This document shows positions 15,599 through 25,592 of a stretch of 43,974 bases of DNA, in pieces. This stretch comes from Streptomyces sp. SPB074 (GTDB lineage Bacteria > Actinomycetota > Actinomycetes > Streptomycetales > Streptomycetaceae): contig NZ_GG770539.1 of the NCBI RefSeq assembly GCF_000154905.1, positions 5,047,197 through 5,091,170 on the forward strand, given 5' to 3'. Positions within the stretch are counted from its first letter, which is position 1; the number at the start of each line of letters is the position of its first letter. The notes below the pieces were generated by a model that saw only the letters and a program-made list of their open reading frames with translations, did not search any database and was not told where the DNA came from. Made by a program: the position numbers and the translations under genes.

Positions 15599-16130
15599 CC
15601 CGCTCCTTGCCGAACCCGCCGACCTGGCCGCGTTCCTCGGCGTCCCGGCCGACGACCCGAAGCTGCTCGCCGCGCTCCGCGCCGCCACCCGGCGGTTCCG
15701 GGGCGCGGTCCGGCACCCGGTGTCGCTGGTCACCGAGGACACGGTCAACCTGGACGGCGGCGGGGAGGACAGGCTCCTCCTCCCCGCCGCGCCTGTCGTG
15801 CAGATCCGCTCTGTCCTGGTGGATGGTGAACCGCTCACCGGCGTCCGCGTGAAGCGGCAGGCCGGGGTTCTGCTCCACCCGGCCGGGTGCTGGCCCGCAT
15901 GGTCGGAAATCACTGTGATCTACGACCACGGGTACGACCCGGTGCCCGAGGAGGTCGCCGAGGCTGTCATCGACCAGGCCCGCGCGCTGTACACCCTGCG
16001 CCCGGGCCTGGCCTCGATGACGGCCGGCGGCGAAGCCCTGGGCTTCGGGGCGCAGGCGGCGGTCGGGGTGACGGCGCAGTGGACGGCGGCGGTCGACGCG
16101 TACCAGCTCAACCGAGGGGACCGCACCTGA
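15582..16130 (+). CDS. Head-tail connector / adaptor protein (gp6-like)
   Basis: The protein has 182 residues. The N-terminal DLAAFLGVPADDPKLLAALRAATRRFRGAV matches the helical start of phage_connect/gp6-like adaptors, followed by a beta-rich middle and EEVAEAVIDQARALY. Proteins of this kind form a ring under the portal. The place directly after the capsid genes fits. It overlaps the next gene by one base. Confidence 0.82.
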   Translation: MAPGPDPLLAEPADLAAFLGVPADDPKLLAALRAATRRFRGAVRHPVSLVTEDTVNLDGGGEDRLLLPAAPVVQIRSVLVDGEPLTGVRVKRQAGVLLHPAGCWPAWSEITVIYDHGYDPVPEEVAEAVIDQARALYTLRPGLASMTAGGEALGFGAQAAVGVTAQWTAAVDAYQLNRGDRT

Positions 16131-16468
16131 TGTTCCACCAGAGCGTGATCCGGGTGCGCGCGGGCACGAAGACCGACCGGGGCGGCAACGTCGTCAAGGA
16201 CTGGGCGAGCGCGAGCAAGGCCCTGATCGGCTCCCTGTCCGTGCAGCCCGCCGTGCAGTCGGAGGAGAGCGACCCGACGCGTACCGCCGTGGTGACGGGC
16301 TGGCGGGTGCTGTCCGCTCCTGGCACGGCGCCGGACATCCGGGCGGACGACCGGATCGAGCACGCGGGGATGGTGTGCGAGGTCGAGGGCGAGGTCGCGG
16401 CCTGGCCCGACCCGCTCACCGGCGGCGTGCACCACGTCGAGTTCGTCATCAAGCGCGCCACCGGATAG
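16130..16468 (+). CDS. Head closure (stopper) protein
   Basis: The protein has 112 residues, beta-rich, beginning MFHQSVIRVRAGTKTD and including DRIEHAGMVCEVEGE near the C-terminus, a pattern of SPP1 gp16/HK97-type head closure proteins. The start is inside TGATG of the preceding stop. It would close the portal channel after packaging. The call rests on gene order plus general character. Confidence 0.65.
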   Translation: MFHQSVIRVRAGTKTDRGGNVVKDWASASKALIGSLSVQPAVQSEESDPTRTAVVTGWRVLSAPGTAPDIRADDRIEHAGMVCEVEGEVAAWPDPLTGGVHHVEFVIKRATG

Positions 16469-16477
16469 GAGGCGATC

Positions 16478-16762
16478 ATGCTCGTTGAACTCCGCCTGGA
16501 CTCTGCCGGGATACGCGAAGTTCTCCAGGGCCCGGAGGTTCGGCTCCTCGTTGATGGTGTCGCGGCGAGCATCGCCGCCAGGGCCCGCGCCTCGCTCCGA
16601 TCCGATGTGGAGGTGCGAGTGCGTGGATACACGACGGACCGTGGCGCGGCGTCGGTGACTGTCGCCGACGTGCGCGGGATGGCGTGGCAGGCGCGGGACG
16701 GGACCCTGACGCGCGCGGCGGGCGCCGAGGGCCTGGAGATCCGCGCTTGGGGCGGCCGATGA
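16478..16762 (+). CDS. Neck protein (tail completion type)
   Basis: The protein has 94 residues preceded by GGAGGCGATC. It contains a helical first half (GVAASIAARARASL) and a beta half (VRVRGYTTDRGAASVTVADV) as in HK97 gp10-like/tail completion proteins. It lies between stopper and tail terminator and overlaps the next gene by four bases (ATGA). Confidence 0.65.
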   Translation: MLVELRLDSAGIREVLQGPEVRLLVDGVAASIAARARASLRSDVEVRVRGYTTDRGAASVTVADVRGMAWQARDGTLTRAAGAEGLEIRAWGGR

Positions 16763-17178
16763 AGGCGCTCGTGGTCTTTCCCGACGCGCAGTCCATCGGC
16801 GCGCAGATCCTCCGTACCGCGCTCACTGCGCGCGGCGAGCCCTTCGTGGCTGGGGTCACGGTGGGGACGCGGGTGCCGGGCGACCGGTCCCCGGAGACTC
16901 CCCGCCTGCCCTACGTGATGGTGCGTCTCGATGCCGCGCTGCCGCACTCCTCGATGGGCAACAGCCGCGTCACGCTGCGGGTCACGGTGTGGCACGAGGA
17001 CGCCGACCAGGCGCACGACCTCGCGCAGCTCTGCGCCGGGCTGCTCCTGGTCCACGACGGGACGCTGCTGCGCTCCGTGCGCCCCGGCACGGGCCCGCTG
17101 CCCGCCACCGATCCCGACTCGGGTATCGACCTGAGCACCTTCACGGTCCTCGCGAACGTCGCCCCGACCCTGCTCTGA
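16759..17178 (+). CDS. Tail terminator protein
   Basis: The protein has 139 residues. Its short beta/alpha fold with LPYVMVRLDAALPHSS and VTLRVTVWHEDADQAHDLAQLCAGLLL resembles the gpU/gp17-like tail terminator family, which caps the tail tube and joins it to the head. It precedes the major tail protein, as expected. Confidence 0.75.
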   Translation: MKALVVFPDAQSIGAQILRTALTARGEPFVAGVTVGTRVPGDRSPETPRLPYVMVRLDAALPHSSMGNSRVTLRVTVWHEDADQAHDLAQLCAGLLLVHDGTLLRSVRPGTGPLPATDPDSGIDLSTFTVLANVAPTLL

Positions 17179-17236
17179 CAACCGCATACGCCGTACCACC
17201 GCGCACCCCCTACCCCTGAAACGCAAGGAGGACGCC

Positions 17237-17785
17237 GTGGCCGGCGACCCGACAAAGGCATCCCTGTGGACCGACGCCGACGTGTACGTCGGTCCGCTCG
17301 ACGCGGAGAACCCCGACACCGTCGACGACCCGTTCAGCGCCGACTGGGGCCTCGTCGGCCTCCTCGACGGCGACAACGGCTTCGGCAAGACCCGCGACGA
17401 GGACGTGGACGACAAGTACGCGTGGGGCGGCATTCTCGTCAAGACCAGCCGCGCGCACTTCAAGCTCACCAAGAGCTTCACGGCGCTGGAGGACAACGAG
17501 ACCACCAGGTCGCTGATCTGGCCCGGCTCGACGGACACGCAGCTCATCGTGCCGCGCCCGCAGCCGGTGAAGGTCGCGTTCGAGACCCGCGAGGGCGCGA
17601 AGGTCAAGCGCCTGATCACCGCCCAGCACGCGGAGATCAACGTGGACGGGGACATCACCGAGAACGAAACCGACCTGACGGCGTACACCCTCGTCGCCAC
17701 GATCTTCCCGACGTCCGGGAAGGTGCTGTTCCTGCGCCAGTTCACGGACGGCACCGTGCCGCCCGGCGGCGGAGGCGGGGCCTGA
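17237..17785 (+). CDS. Major tail (tube) protein
   Basis: The protein has 182 residues from the GTG at 17237 (CAAGGAGGAC upstream). It includes NGFGKTRDEDVDDKYAWGG and FVALEDNETT-like FTALEDNETTRSLIWP, typical of actinophage tail tube proteins, and a Gly-rich end. It polymerises into the tail tube on the tape measure. A strong ribosome site and separate placement suit a highly expressed gene. Confidence 0.85.
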   Translation: MAGDPTKASLWTDADVYVGPLDAENPDTVDDPFSADWGLVGLLDGDNGFGKTRDEDVDDKYAWGGILVKTSRAHFKLTKSFTALEDNETTRSLIWPGSTDTQLIVPRPQPVKVAFETREGAKVKRLITAQHAEINVDGDITENETDLTAYTLVATIFPTSGKVLFLRQFTDGTVPPGGGGGA

Positions 17786-17860
17786 GCTGCCGGGGCGCGG
17801 CGTCGCGCGGTCGCCGCGTCCCGGCTCACACCCACACCGCGCACCAGGAAGGAACCGCGC

Positions 17861-18067
17861 ATGCCCCTCGTCGCCGACTCCTCGCCCGCCCCGGTCACCT
17901 ACCGCGTGAAGACCAACCTAGGCGGCTCCCGCTCCGTGACCGGCGTAACCACCGTCGAGCACACCGCTGACGGGTGGCTGCGCTTCCTCGGCAACCCCGG
18001 CCAAGGGGTGCTCTTCGCCATGCCGCTGGCCGACGTCAGCCGCTACGGCACCGCCCTCGGCGACTGA
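17861..18067 (+). CDS. Small hypothetical protein
   Basis: The protein has 68 residues preceded by CAGGAAGGAACC. It is beta-rich (RSVTGVTTVEHTADGWLRFL) and ends in PLADVSRYGTALGD. It lies between tail tube and tail chaperones. No family is recognised. Confidence 0.65.
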   Translation: MPLVADSSPAPVTYRVKTNLGGSRSVTGVTTVEHTADGWLRFLGNPGQGVLFAMPLADVSRYGTALGD

Positions 18068-18075
18068 GCGCCCCC

Positions 18076-18420
18076 GTGTCCTACTCCTTCACCGACGCCG
18101 AGATCCAGGCGGCGGCCGTGCGGCTCGGCGTCATCAAGGCGGGCGAGGACGTGCCCGCGCGCCTGCGCTCGCGCGTCGTCGCGTCGCTCGTCGCCGACCG
18201 CCGCCGGCCGACGTCCCCGGCCGAGGTACCGGTCGCACAGCAAGTCGTCATCGAGCCCGGCGGACAGATCAGCGTGGACGGCCGCCCGTTCCCGTGAGTC
18301 GTCCAGGCCGGGCAGATCGGCGTCACCCTCCAGCCGGACGGGGCCGGGATGGTCACCCTGACCATGCCCGCCCTCAACATCCAGATCACCCCACCCGTAC
18401 CCGAGAGCGAGACCTCATGA
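18076..18420 (+). pseudogene. Small tail-region protein split by an in-frame TGA
   Basis: From the GTG at 18076 the frame codes 73 residues (VSYSFTDAEIQAAAVRLGV) to a TGA at 18295. The same frame then continues with sensible coding to 18420 (VVQAGQIGVTLQPDGAGMVT), ending ATGA over the next start. Related actinophage proteins have an FPW- or FPY-type motif at this point, so GRPFPW with TGG changed to TGA would restore a 114-residue protein. As sequenced it is cut short. Sequence error, real nonsense mutation and two separate genes are all possible. Confidence 0.65.
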
Positions 18421-18770
18421 CCACCGCGCAGAGCAAGACCCGGGCGGCGAAGCCGGCCGACCACGAGCCGTTCGACTTCAACCTCGACGCCGTCAAGGCC
18501 GAGACCGACTTGGCCCCGTTCCGCGTCCACTTCGACGGGCGCCGCTGGGAGTTCGCGCACCTGGAGGGCCTCGACATCTGGGACGTGGTGGAGGCCGCGG
18601 ACGGCGGCGACCTCCAGGCCGTACTCGGCGCCCTGCGGCTCGCGCTCGGCGACCAGTACGCCGAGTTCCGCAAGGTCCGCCTGCCGCAGTACAAGGTCAT
18701 GGCCCTGTTCCGCGCCTACCAGCGGCACTGCGGGACGGAGCCGGGGGAATCGGAAGCCTCCGAGAGCTGA
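18417..18770 (+). CDS. Tail assembly chaperone (short form)
   Basis: The protein has 117 residues from the ATG at 18417. It includes FNLDAVKAETDLAPFRVHFDGRRWEFAHLEGLDIWDVVEAAD and DQYAEFRKVRLPQYKVMALFRAYQRHCG, the pattern of actinophage tail assembly chaperones (gpG type). It ends shortly after a GGGGGAA heptamer that sits in frame as G-GGG-GAA. It binds the tape measure during tail assembly. Confidence 0.88.
   Translation: MTTAQSKTRAAKPADHEPFDFNLDAVKAETDLAPFRVHFDGRRWEFAHLEGLDIWDVVEAADGGDLQAVLGALRLALGDQYAEFRKVRLPQYKVMALFRAYQRHCGTEPGESEASES
18743..18749 (+). promoter_or_regulatory. Programmed -1 ribosomal frameshift site
   Basis: G GGG GAA lies near the 3' end of the first chaperone gene. 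Slipping back one base puts ribosomes into the frame that stays open to 19183, which has no credible start of its own at this point. This is the conserved arrangement of siphovirus gpG/gpGT genes. Confidence 0.75.
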
Positions 18771-19183
18771 TCCGGAGGCACGGCCGAGCCCTGGAGGCAG
18801 ACCTGCGGCGCGAGTACGGGGTGCGCCTGCGCGACCTGTACACCGGGGATCTGACCTGGCGGGAGCTGATCAGCTACGTGCGCGGCCTGAGCCCGCAGGC
18901 CGCGACACGCACCGCCCTCAACGCGGGCATCCCCGAACCGAGCGGTGAGCAGATCGTCCTCGCCGACCTCATCGACACCGTGAACGTCCTCGACTGGCAT
19001 TTCCGGCAGGGCAACACCGCCGAGAAGGCCCCCAAGGCGAAGCCCGCCAAGTCGTACCCGCGCTGGTGGGAGCCGAAGCCGGACACCGCCCGCCGCAGTG
19101 CCGAGCGGGTCGCGCGCCTCGAGGACGCCCGCCGCCGCAAGTGCGCGCGGGAGCAGGCGATCGCCGAGGGGCGCATCGCATAA
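18749..19183 (+). CDS. Tail assembly chaperone, frameshift extension
   Basis: Read in the -1 frame after the slippery site, it gives IGSLRELIRRHGRALEADLR and continues with RLRDLYTGDLTWRELISYVRGL, DTVNVLDWHFRQGN and a basic C-terminus. The fused product of both frames would be about 255 residues, running from 18417 to 19183. This C-terminal part (gpT type) joins the tape measure to tail tube subunits. An initiation start inside it (GTG at 18821) is possible but lacks a ribosome site. Confidence 0.82.
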   Translation: MGSLRELIRRHGRALEADLRREYGVRLRDLYTGDLTWRELISYVRGLSPQAATRTALNAGIPEPSGEQIVLADLIDTVNVLDWHFRQGNTAEKAPKAKPAKSYPRWWEPKPDTARRSAERVARLEDARRRKCAREQAIAEGRIA

Positions 19184-19208
19184 CCGAACACTGCGGGAGG
19201 TGACCAAC

Positions 19209-22200
19209 GTGCCTTCCGTGGGCTATGCCGTCTTGCAGATCATCCCGAGCGTCCGGGGGATCGGGGACGAGCTGCGCCGTCAGCTCGTCGCCCCCGCCGG
19301 GGATGCGGGCGGCGACGCCGGGGAGGCGGCGGGCGGCGGCCTCAAGGACAAGCTCAAGCTGGGGGCCGCCGCCGCCGGCGTGGCTGCGGGCGCGCTCCTC
19401 GTCGCCGGGCTCAGCGAGGCGATGGAGCAGGCGGACCTGACCCGCACGCTCCAGGCCAGCTCGGCGCGACGGGCAAGGACGCGGCCCTGTACGGGCGGAT
19501 CGCCGGGCAGCTCTACGCGAAGGGCATCACTGAGGACGTCGCGCAGGGCGCCGAGGTGATCCGCTCGATCGTCAACGCCGGGTTGGTGCCGCCGGACGCG
19601 ACGAACAAGCAGCTCAAGAGCATCGCCGCGCAGATGGCAGACGTGTCGACCACCTTCGGCACGGACATGAGTATGCAGACACAGGCCGTGTCCGCGCTCA
19701 TGAAGAACGGCCTGGCGCCGTCCGCCAAGGGCGCACTCGACGTGATCACGGTCGGGATGCAGAAGCTCGGCCCCAACGCCGAGGACCTCCTGGAGACCTT
19801 CCAGGAGTACCCGGTTCAGCTCAAGAAGCTCGGACTCGACAGCAAGACCGCGCTCGGCCTGTTCCAGCAGGGCCTCCAGGGCGGCGCCCGCGATACGGAC
19901 ATCGTCGCGGACGCCCTCAAGGAGTTCTCGATCCGCTCGATCGACATGAGCGACTCTTCGCGCGCCGCTTACAAGAGCCTCGGCCTCGACGCGAAGACGC
20001 TGGAGAAGCAGATCGGCCAGGGCGGCGCGTCGGCGACCGCCGGCCTCCAGACCGTTCTCGACAAGCTCCGCAGCATCCACGACCCGGTCAAGCGGGAAGC
20101 CGCAGCCGTGGGCCTCTTCGGCACACAGGCCGAGGAGCTGGGCACGTCGCTGTTCAAGCTCGACCCGGGCAAGGCGTCGAAGGGTTTCGGGGACGTCTCC
20201 GGGGCCGCTACGAAGCTCGGCACCACCCTGCGCCAGGGCCCAAGCTACGAGCTGAAACTCTTCACGCGCAGCCTCCAGCAGGGGTTCGTGAACGTCCTCG
20301 GCACCTACGCCGTGCCAGCTCTGACGACGTTCGGGACGGTCGCCACAGACACCTTCGGCTGGTTCAGGCAGTACGGGCCGTGGCTGTCTCCTGTCGCGGC
20401 GGGCATCATCGCGCTGACGGTCGCCGTCAACGCGAACGTCATCGCCACGCGCACGGCCGCGGGCGCATCCCGCGCATGGGCCGCCGTCCAGGCCGTCCTG
20501 AACGCGCTGCTCTCGGCCAACCCCATCGGCCTCATCGTCGTCGGTCTCGTCGCGCTCGGCACTGCCCTGGTCGTCGCGTACCAGAAGTCGGACACTTTTC
20601 GGGCGATCGTGCAGGCGGCGTGGTCGGGCATCAAGACCGCCGCGTCCGCCGCCTGGACGGGTTTCATCAAGCCCACCCTCGACGGGTTCCTCTCGGGCAT
20701 GACCGCAGTCGGGCACGGCGCGGTGTGGCTGTGGGGGAACGTCCTGTCCCCGGTCTTCTCCGGGATCGGGACCGGCGCGCGCATCCTGGCGACGATCATC
20801 GCGGTCATCCTGATCACGCCGAGCGTGATCGCGTTCAAGACGCTGGGCGCGGCCGGGATGTGGCTGTGGAAGAACGCGCTCGGCCCGGCGTTCCACGGTG
20901 CGGGCGCGGCGGCGACCTGGCTGTGGAAGAACGCGATCCAGCCCGCCGTCAACGGAGGCAAGGTCGCTTTCGCCGCCCTCGGTGCGGCGGGTACGTGGCT
21001 GTGGAAGACCGTTCTGTCCCCCGCGCTCCACGGCGCGGGGGCGGTCGCGGTGTGGATGTACGACCACGGCATCAAGCCCGCAGCCGCCGGCGGCAAAGCC
21101 GCCTTTACCGCGCTGGGAGCGGCCGGGACGTGGCTGTGGAAGAGCGCCCTGTCGCCCGCGTTCCGTGGCTTCGGCACCGTGGCCACGTGGCTGTACGACC
21201 ACGGCATCAAGCCGCCGATCGACAAGGGCAAGGCCGCCGCGAAGGCGCTGGGCAAGGCGTTCAAGGACGCCAAGGACATGATCGGCACCGAGTTCGGCAA
21301 GGTCGCCGGTCTGGCGAAGAAGCCCATCTCCTTCGTGATCGACACGGTCTACAACAAGGGGATCGTCGGGGTCTGGAACAAGGTCGCGGGCGCTTTCGGG
21401 GCGCCGGAGATCGAGAAGTTCAAGGGCTTCGCGAAGGGCGGCCCTGTCTTCGGGGCCGGCACCGAGACGTCCGACGATGTCCCGGCGTGGCTGTCGAAGA
21501 ACGAGCACGTGTGGACCGCGCGCGAGGTGCGGGGCGCGGGCGGGCACGGCGCGGTCATGGCGTTGCGCAAGTGGGCGGCGGCCGGTGGGAACGGCGAAGC
21601 GCCCGGCTTCGCGGACGGGGGTGGCCTTTTCGGCTGGGCCAAGTCGGCGGGCGCCGCGCTCAGGGCGTCGGCTCGGCGGCCTGGAACGGGGCGAAGAAGG
21701 GAGCGGGCTGGCTGCGGGACAGCATGGCGGCCAGCGCCCGCGCGGGCGTCAACGCGGTCGTCAACCCGCTCATCAACCAGATCCCCGGCTCCGGCACGGG
21801 CTTCGGGAAGCTCGCGCGCCGCATCCCGCGACGGGCCGTCGACGTGCTGTTCGGGTACGCGAAGGAGGCGGACAAGCAGCTCCCGAAGTCCCTGGCGAAC
21901 CCGCCCGGGGGCGGCGTGGAGCGGTGGCGGCCCTACGTCGTCAAGGCGCTGACGGCGAACGGGCTGTCGACGTCCGGAGCGATGGTCGAGCGGGTGCTGC
22001 GGCAGATCGCCACCGAGTCCGGCGGCAACCCGCGCGCCGTCCAGGGCGCGATCGGTGACGTCAACAACTTGAGCGGGGACCTCGCCAAGGGCCTCATGCA
22101 GACCATCTCCGCGACCTTCAACGCGTACAAACTGCCTGGTCACGGCGATATTTTCAACGGCTACGACAACCTCCTCGCGGCCCTGAACTACGCCAAGCAC

Positions 22201-23456
22201 CGGTACGGGCCGTCGCTGTCCTTCCTCGGGCAGGGGCACGGCTACGCGGACGGCGGCCGGCCGCGCGCGGGCGAGGTCGCGTGGGTCGGCGAGCGCGGTC
22301 CCGAGCTGGTCAAGTTCCGGGGCGGGGAGGAGGTCTACGACCACCGCACCTCCCTCGCCATGGCGGCGGGCATCGGCGCGCGGGGTTTCGCGAAGGGCAC
22401 GCTCACGGCCGCGCAGAAGAAAGCGGCGCGCGAAGAGGCCGCACGCCAGCGGGAAGCCCGGCGCCGGGAGGAGAAGCGCCAGGCCGCGCAACTGTCCGCG
22501 CGCAAGGACGTCCCCGCCGACCTGAGTGCCTTCACGAAGTCCGTCACCGGGTCGGCGTCCGACATCTCCCGTGCGGCGGCCGAACTGACGAAGGACCTCA
22601 AGGCGACCGGTGGCGCGTCCAAGACGTTGATCAGTTCGACGTCGAAGGCCGCGACACGGCTGGAGGGCCTGTCGAAGCAGCGGGATGCCGTGAGCGCAAA
22701 AATCGACACGGCGAAGCAGGCCGCGGCCGACCAGAAGGACAGCGCTGCCGCCTTCCTCGGGCTGTCCAACTTCTCGGGCGCCTCCTCCATCGGCGGCCTC
22801 GTGGCGGGCTTGAAGGACAAGCAGGCCCAGCTCAAGGCGGACCGTGCGCAGATCGACAGCCTGACGAAGAAGGGGGTGTCGAAGGACATCATCAGCCAGC
22901 TCGTCGGCCTGGCCCCGGCGCCGACCTGACGAAGCTGGTGGCGGGAGCGACGGGCGGGCAGGTCAAGCAGCTCAACGCGCTCGCGAAGAGCGGCGCGAAG
23001 CTGGCGACGTCCTACGGGCAGGCGACCGCCGACGCCATGTACGACGCGGGCCGCGCCGCCGGCCACGGCTTCCTGTCGGGCCTGCTCGCGCAGAAGAGCG
23101 CTATCGAGAAGACGATGGCGCTGCTGGCGGTGACGGCGGTCCGCTCGATTCGGGTGTCGGGGGCGGCCACGCTGCCGAAGGCGAAGAAGAAGGCGCCGGC
23201 CAAGAAGGTCAAGCCGAAGAAGTACGACAGCGGCGGCTGGCTCCAGCCCGGCCTGTCCACGGGCGTCAACGCCACCGGCCGGCCGGAGCCGATCCTGACC
23301 GCCGGGCAGTGGGATGCCGTGCAGCGCGGCCTGAGCGGCGGCGGACCGTCCTACCACTACGAGATCAACGCCCGCACCGCGGACTTCACGGTCGCGGAAC
23401 TGGAGCACGTGCAGCGCGTCCAGGAGGCGCGGGCCCGAGTAGGAAGGCCGAGGTGA
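19209..23456 (+). CDS. Tape measure protein with transglycosylase domain (three frameshifts as sequenced)
   Basis: The start is the GTG at 19209 with GGGAGG eight bases upstream. Restoring three single-C losses (near 19455 gcCcag, 21663 ctCcag, 22922 gcCcga) gives one frame of about 1416 residues. It begins VPSVGYAVLQIIPSVRGIGD, with a TMP_core-like region (about 85-350) and hydrophobic segments around 400-450. Three 45-residue repeats follow, then a lysozyme/transglycosylase-like domain (about 905-1000; LRQIATESGGNPRAVQ, GLMQTI). A KKAAREEAARQREARRREEK coil, two GGWLQPGLS-type glycine motifs and a helical end complete it. It sets tail length and may locally degrade the wall during DNA entry. 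Confidence 0.9.
20846..21250 (+). repeat. Three 135-bp tandem repeats inside the tape measure
   Basis: Units 20846-20980, 20981-21115 and 21116-21250 each encode 45 residues that start GAAG-WLWK, with P in place (LGPAF, LSPAL, LSPAF) and a GG or GK turn before the next unit. A fainter half-unit repeat (WLWK/WMYD) occurs within each. Copy number changes here would alter tape and hence tail length. Confidence 0.85.
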
Positions 23457-23460
23457 TCCG

Positions 23461-24435
23461 ATGCCGCTGATCGTCCGCGCGACCACCCCGCCGCCCACCG
23501 ACCCGGGCGGCGGGGGCGGCGTCGAACTGCCCGAGGTCGGCTTCGCCGTCGCCACGTTCATGGACCCCTCCGGAACCGTACGGCCGCTCACCTCGCCGGA
23601 GCTGGGGTGGTTCACGCTGTCCGATGGGGTGAGCGGGCTCGGCGCGGCCCCGTATGAGCTGACGACGGACGCGCACCCGCGCGGCGGCGCCCGGCTGCGG
23701 CACGTCCAGGCGCAGCCGCGGCTCATCGTCTGGCCCCTGCACGTCTACGGCTCGGATCACACCGAGTTCCTCACCCGCTGGCGTTCGCTCGCGCGGGCGT
23801 TCACCCGCACCGTGCGGGAGGGGCCCGGCATCCTGGAGATCGCCCGCCCGGACGGCACCCGCCGTCGCATCGAGGTCGTCTACCAGGAGGGCATGGAGGG
23901 GCGCACGGACGCCGAGGGCGGCGTCCTGGACGACGAGGCCGTGCTGAGCCTGTGGTGCGCGGACCCGTACTGGGTGGACCCGACGCCGCTCACCGAGCAT
24001 CGCGAGACCGGCACGCTCGCCGACTACCTCGTCCCGTACCCGTCCGTGTCGTCGGGGCAGGTCCTTGGCGACACGACGCTGCGGAACCCCGGCGACGTCG
24101 GCGTGTGGCCGACCTGGCGCATCACCGGTCCGGCGACCGGCATCTCGGTGACCAACGTCGCGACCGGCGAGAGCTTCCAGCTCGACCCGGGGTTGACGGC
24201 GCATGGCGATCTCGTCGCCGGGGACGAGGTCGTGGTGTCCACCGACCCGCCCGGTGTGCGCGGCCCGGACGGGGAGGGGCCGGACGGGGACAACTGGACG
24301 GGCGCTCTCAACTGGCCCTCGGCCACGTTGTGGGGGCTCCCGCCCGGCGAAACCCCGGTCCGTTTTCAGCTCGACGGCGCCGGCCCCGACTCGTCCGTCA
24401 GCGTGACGTTCTTCGCGAGATACGAGACCGCATGA
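23461..24435 (+). CDS. Distal tail (Dit-like) protein
   Basis: The protein has 324 residues, starting five bases after the tape measure stop. It shows siphovirus phage-tail family traits: GWFTLSDGVSGLGAAPYELTT near residue 45, RWRSLARAFTRT, ADPYWVDP near 165 and a C-terminal beta domain (FQLDPGLTAHGDLVAGDEVVV). Dit forms the hub at the tail tip. It overlaps the next gene by four bases. Confidence 0.88.
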   Translation: MPLIVRATTPPPTDPGGGGGVELPEVGFAVATFMDPSGTVRPLTSPELGWFTLSDGVSGLGAAPYELTTDAHPRGGARLRHVQAQPRLIVWPLHVYGSDHTEFLTRWRSLARAFTRTVREGPGILEIARPDGTRRRIEVVYQEGMEGRTDAEGGVLDDEAVLSLWCADPYWVDPTPLTEHRETGTLADYLVPYPSVSSGQVLGDTTLRNPGDVGVWPTWRITGPATGISVTNVATGESFQLDPGLTAHGDLVAGDEVVVSTDPPGVRGPDGEGPDGDNWTGALNWPSATLWGLPPGETPVRFQLDGAGPDSSVSVTFFARYETA

Positions 24436-25586
24436 CCCTCCAGTTCCTCGTCACCGACCGGCAGTTGCGCGTCCAGGGCGACCCGCTCGACGGGTGGACG
24501 TCCGTCGACGCCACCCGGAAGTTCAACGAGCCCGGCTCGGGCTCGATCACGCTCCCCGCGCGCCCCGAGATCCTGGCGCAGCTCCAGCCGGGCAACCGCC
24601 TCGTCATGATCCGCGACGGCGCCGTGTGGATGGCCGGGCCCATGGAGGTCCCCACCGACTACGCGTGGGACCTCTCCGAGAACGCCGGGACCGGCACCGT
24701 CACCGTCAACTGGAGCGACGACCTCGCGACGGCCGCCGGGTACATCACCTGGCCCGCGCCCGCGAGCGCGTGGACCGCTCAGCCGGGCAACACCTGGTGG
24801 GAGGCCACCGCGAACGCGGAGGCGACGATCCGCAACCTCATCAACCTCAACTGCGGGCCCGGCGCCCGCGCGGACCGGCGCATCCCCGGGCTCGTCCTCG
24901 CACCAGCCGCCGGGGTCGGCGCGAGCACCGCGACGCGCACGCGGTTCGAACCGCTGCTGGAGGTGTGCCGCCGCGCGGCCCTCGGCGGCGGCGGGCTCGG
25001 CTTCCGCATCGCCCAGGCGGACGGTGGGCTCGTCTTCTCCGTGTACGCCCCGCGCGATCTCACCCGCACCGCGCGGTTCAGCATCGGGCTGGGCAACCTC
25101 CGAAGCCTCCAGGCGAAGGTGAGCGCGCCGACCGCCACCCATGCGCTCGTCGCGGGGACGGAGACGGAGGGCTCGACCGCGCGCACGTTCGTGGAGCGCG
25201 CCGACACAACGGCGGCGTCGAGCTGGTGGCGCGTCGAGCAGTACGTCGACGGCAGCGCGGAGACCGACGCGGACGGCGCCCTCACCGCGGACGGCAACGC
25301 GCTCCTCGCCGAGCAGGCCGCGCCCGTCGAACTGGCCACCGTCACCACCGACACCCCGCAGCTTCGCGCGGGACGCGACTACGACCTCGGCGACCGCGTG
25401 ACCGTCGCGCTCCCCACCGGCATCGAGGTGGCGGACCTGGTGCGCTCCATCCACCTCCAGGCCACGCCCGGCAGCGGCGAGTACGTCGCCGCGGTCATCG
25501 GCTCACCGGAGGCGACGACCGACCCCCAGACGGTGCGCGTGCTGCGCACCCTGACCCGGCGCCTCGCGCGCCTCGAAACGAGGTAG
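24432..25586 (+). CDS. Gp37-like tail protein (ReqiPepy6 type)
   Basis: The protein has 384 residues. The start MTLQFLVTDRQLRVQGDPLDGW, then NEPGSGSITLPA and the later LPTGIEVADLVRSIHLQATPG are typical of the Gp37-like ORF family of actinophages, a tail-associated hub protein placed where other siphoviruses have Tal. Start ATG overlaps the Dit stop (ATGA). Confidence 0.85.
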   Translation: MTLQFLVTDRQLRVQGDPLDGWTSVDATRKFNEPGSGSITLPARPEILAQLQPGNRLVMIRDGAVWMAGPMEVPTDYAWDLSENAGTGTVTVNWSDDLATAAGYITWPAPASAWTAQPGNTWWEATANAEATIRNLINLNCGPGARADRRIPGLVLAPAAGVGASTATRTRFEPLLEVCRRAALGGGGLGFRIAQADGGLVFSVYAPRDLTRTARFSIGLGNLRSLQAKVSAPTATHALVAGTETEGSTARTFVERADTTAASSWWRVEQYVDGSAETDADGALTADGNALLAEQAAPVELATVTTDTPQLRAGRDYDLGDRVTVALPTGIEVADLVRSIHLQATPGSGEYVAAVIGSPEATTDPQTVRVLRTLTRRLARLETR

Positions 25587-25592
25587 GTAGCT

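Noticed and set aside
13805..15913. A 702-residue minus-strand frame opposite the capsid region
   Set aside because: It is antisense to the major capsid and connector genes, has low complexity and no ribosome site, and fits third-position GC bias only.
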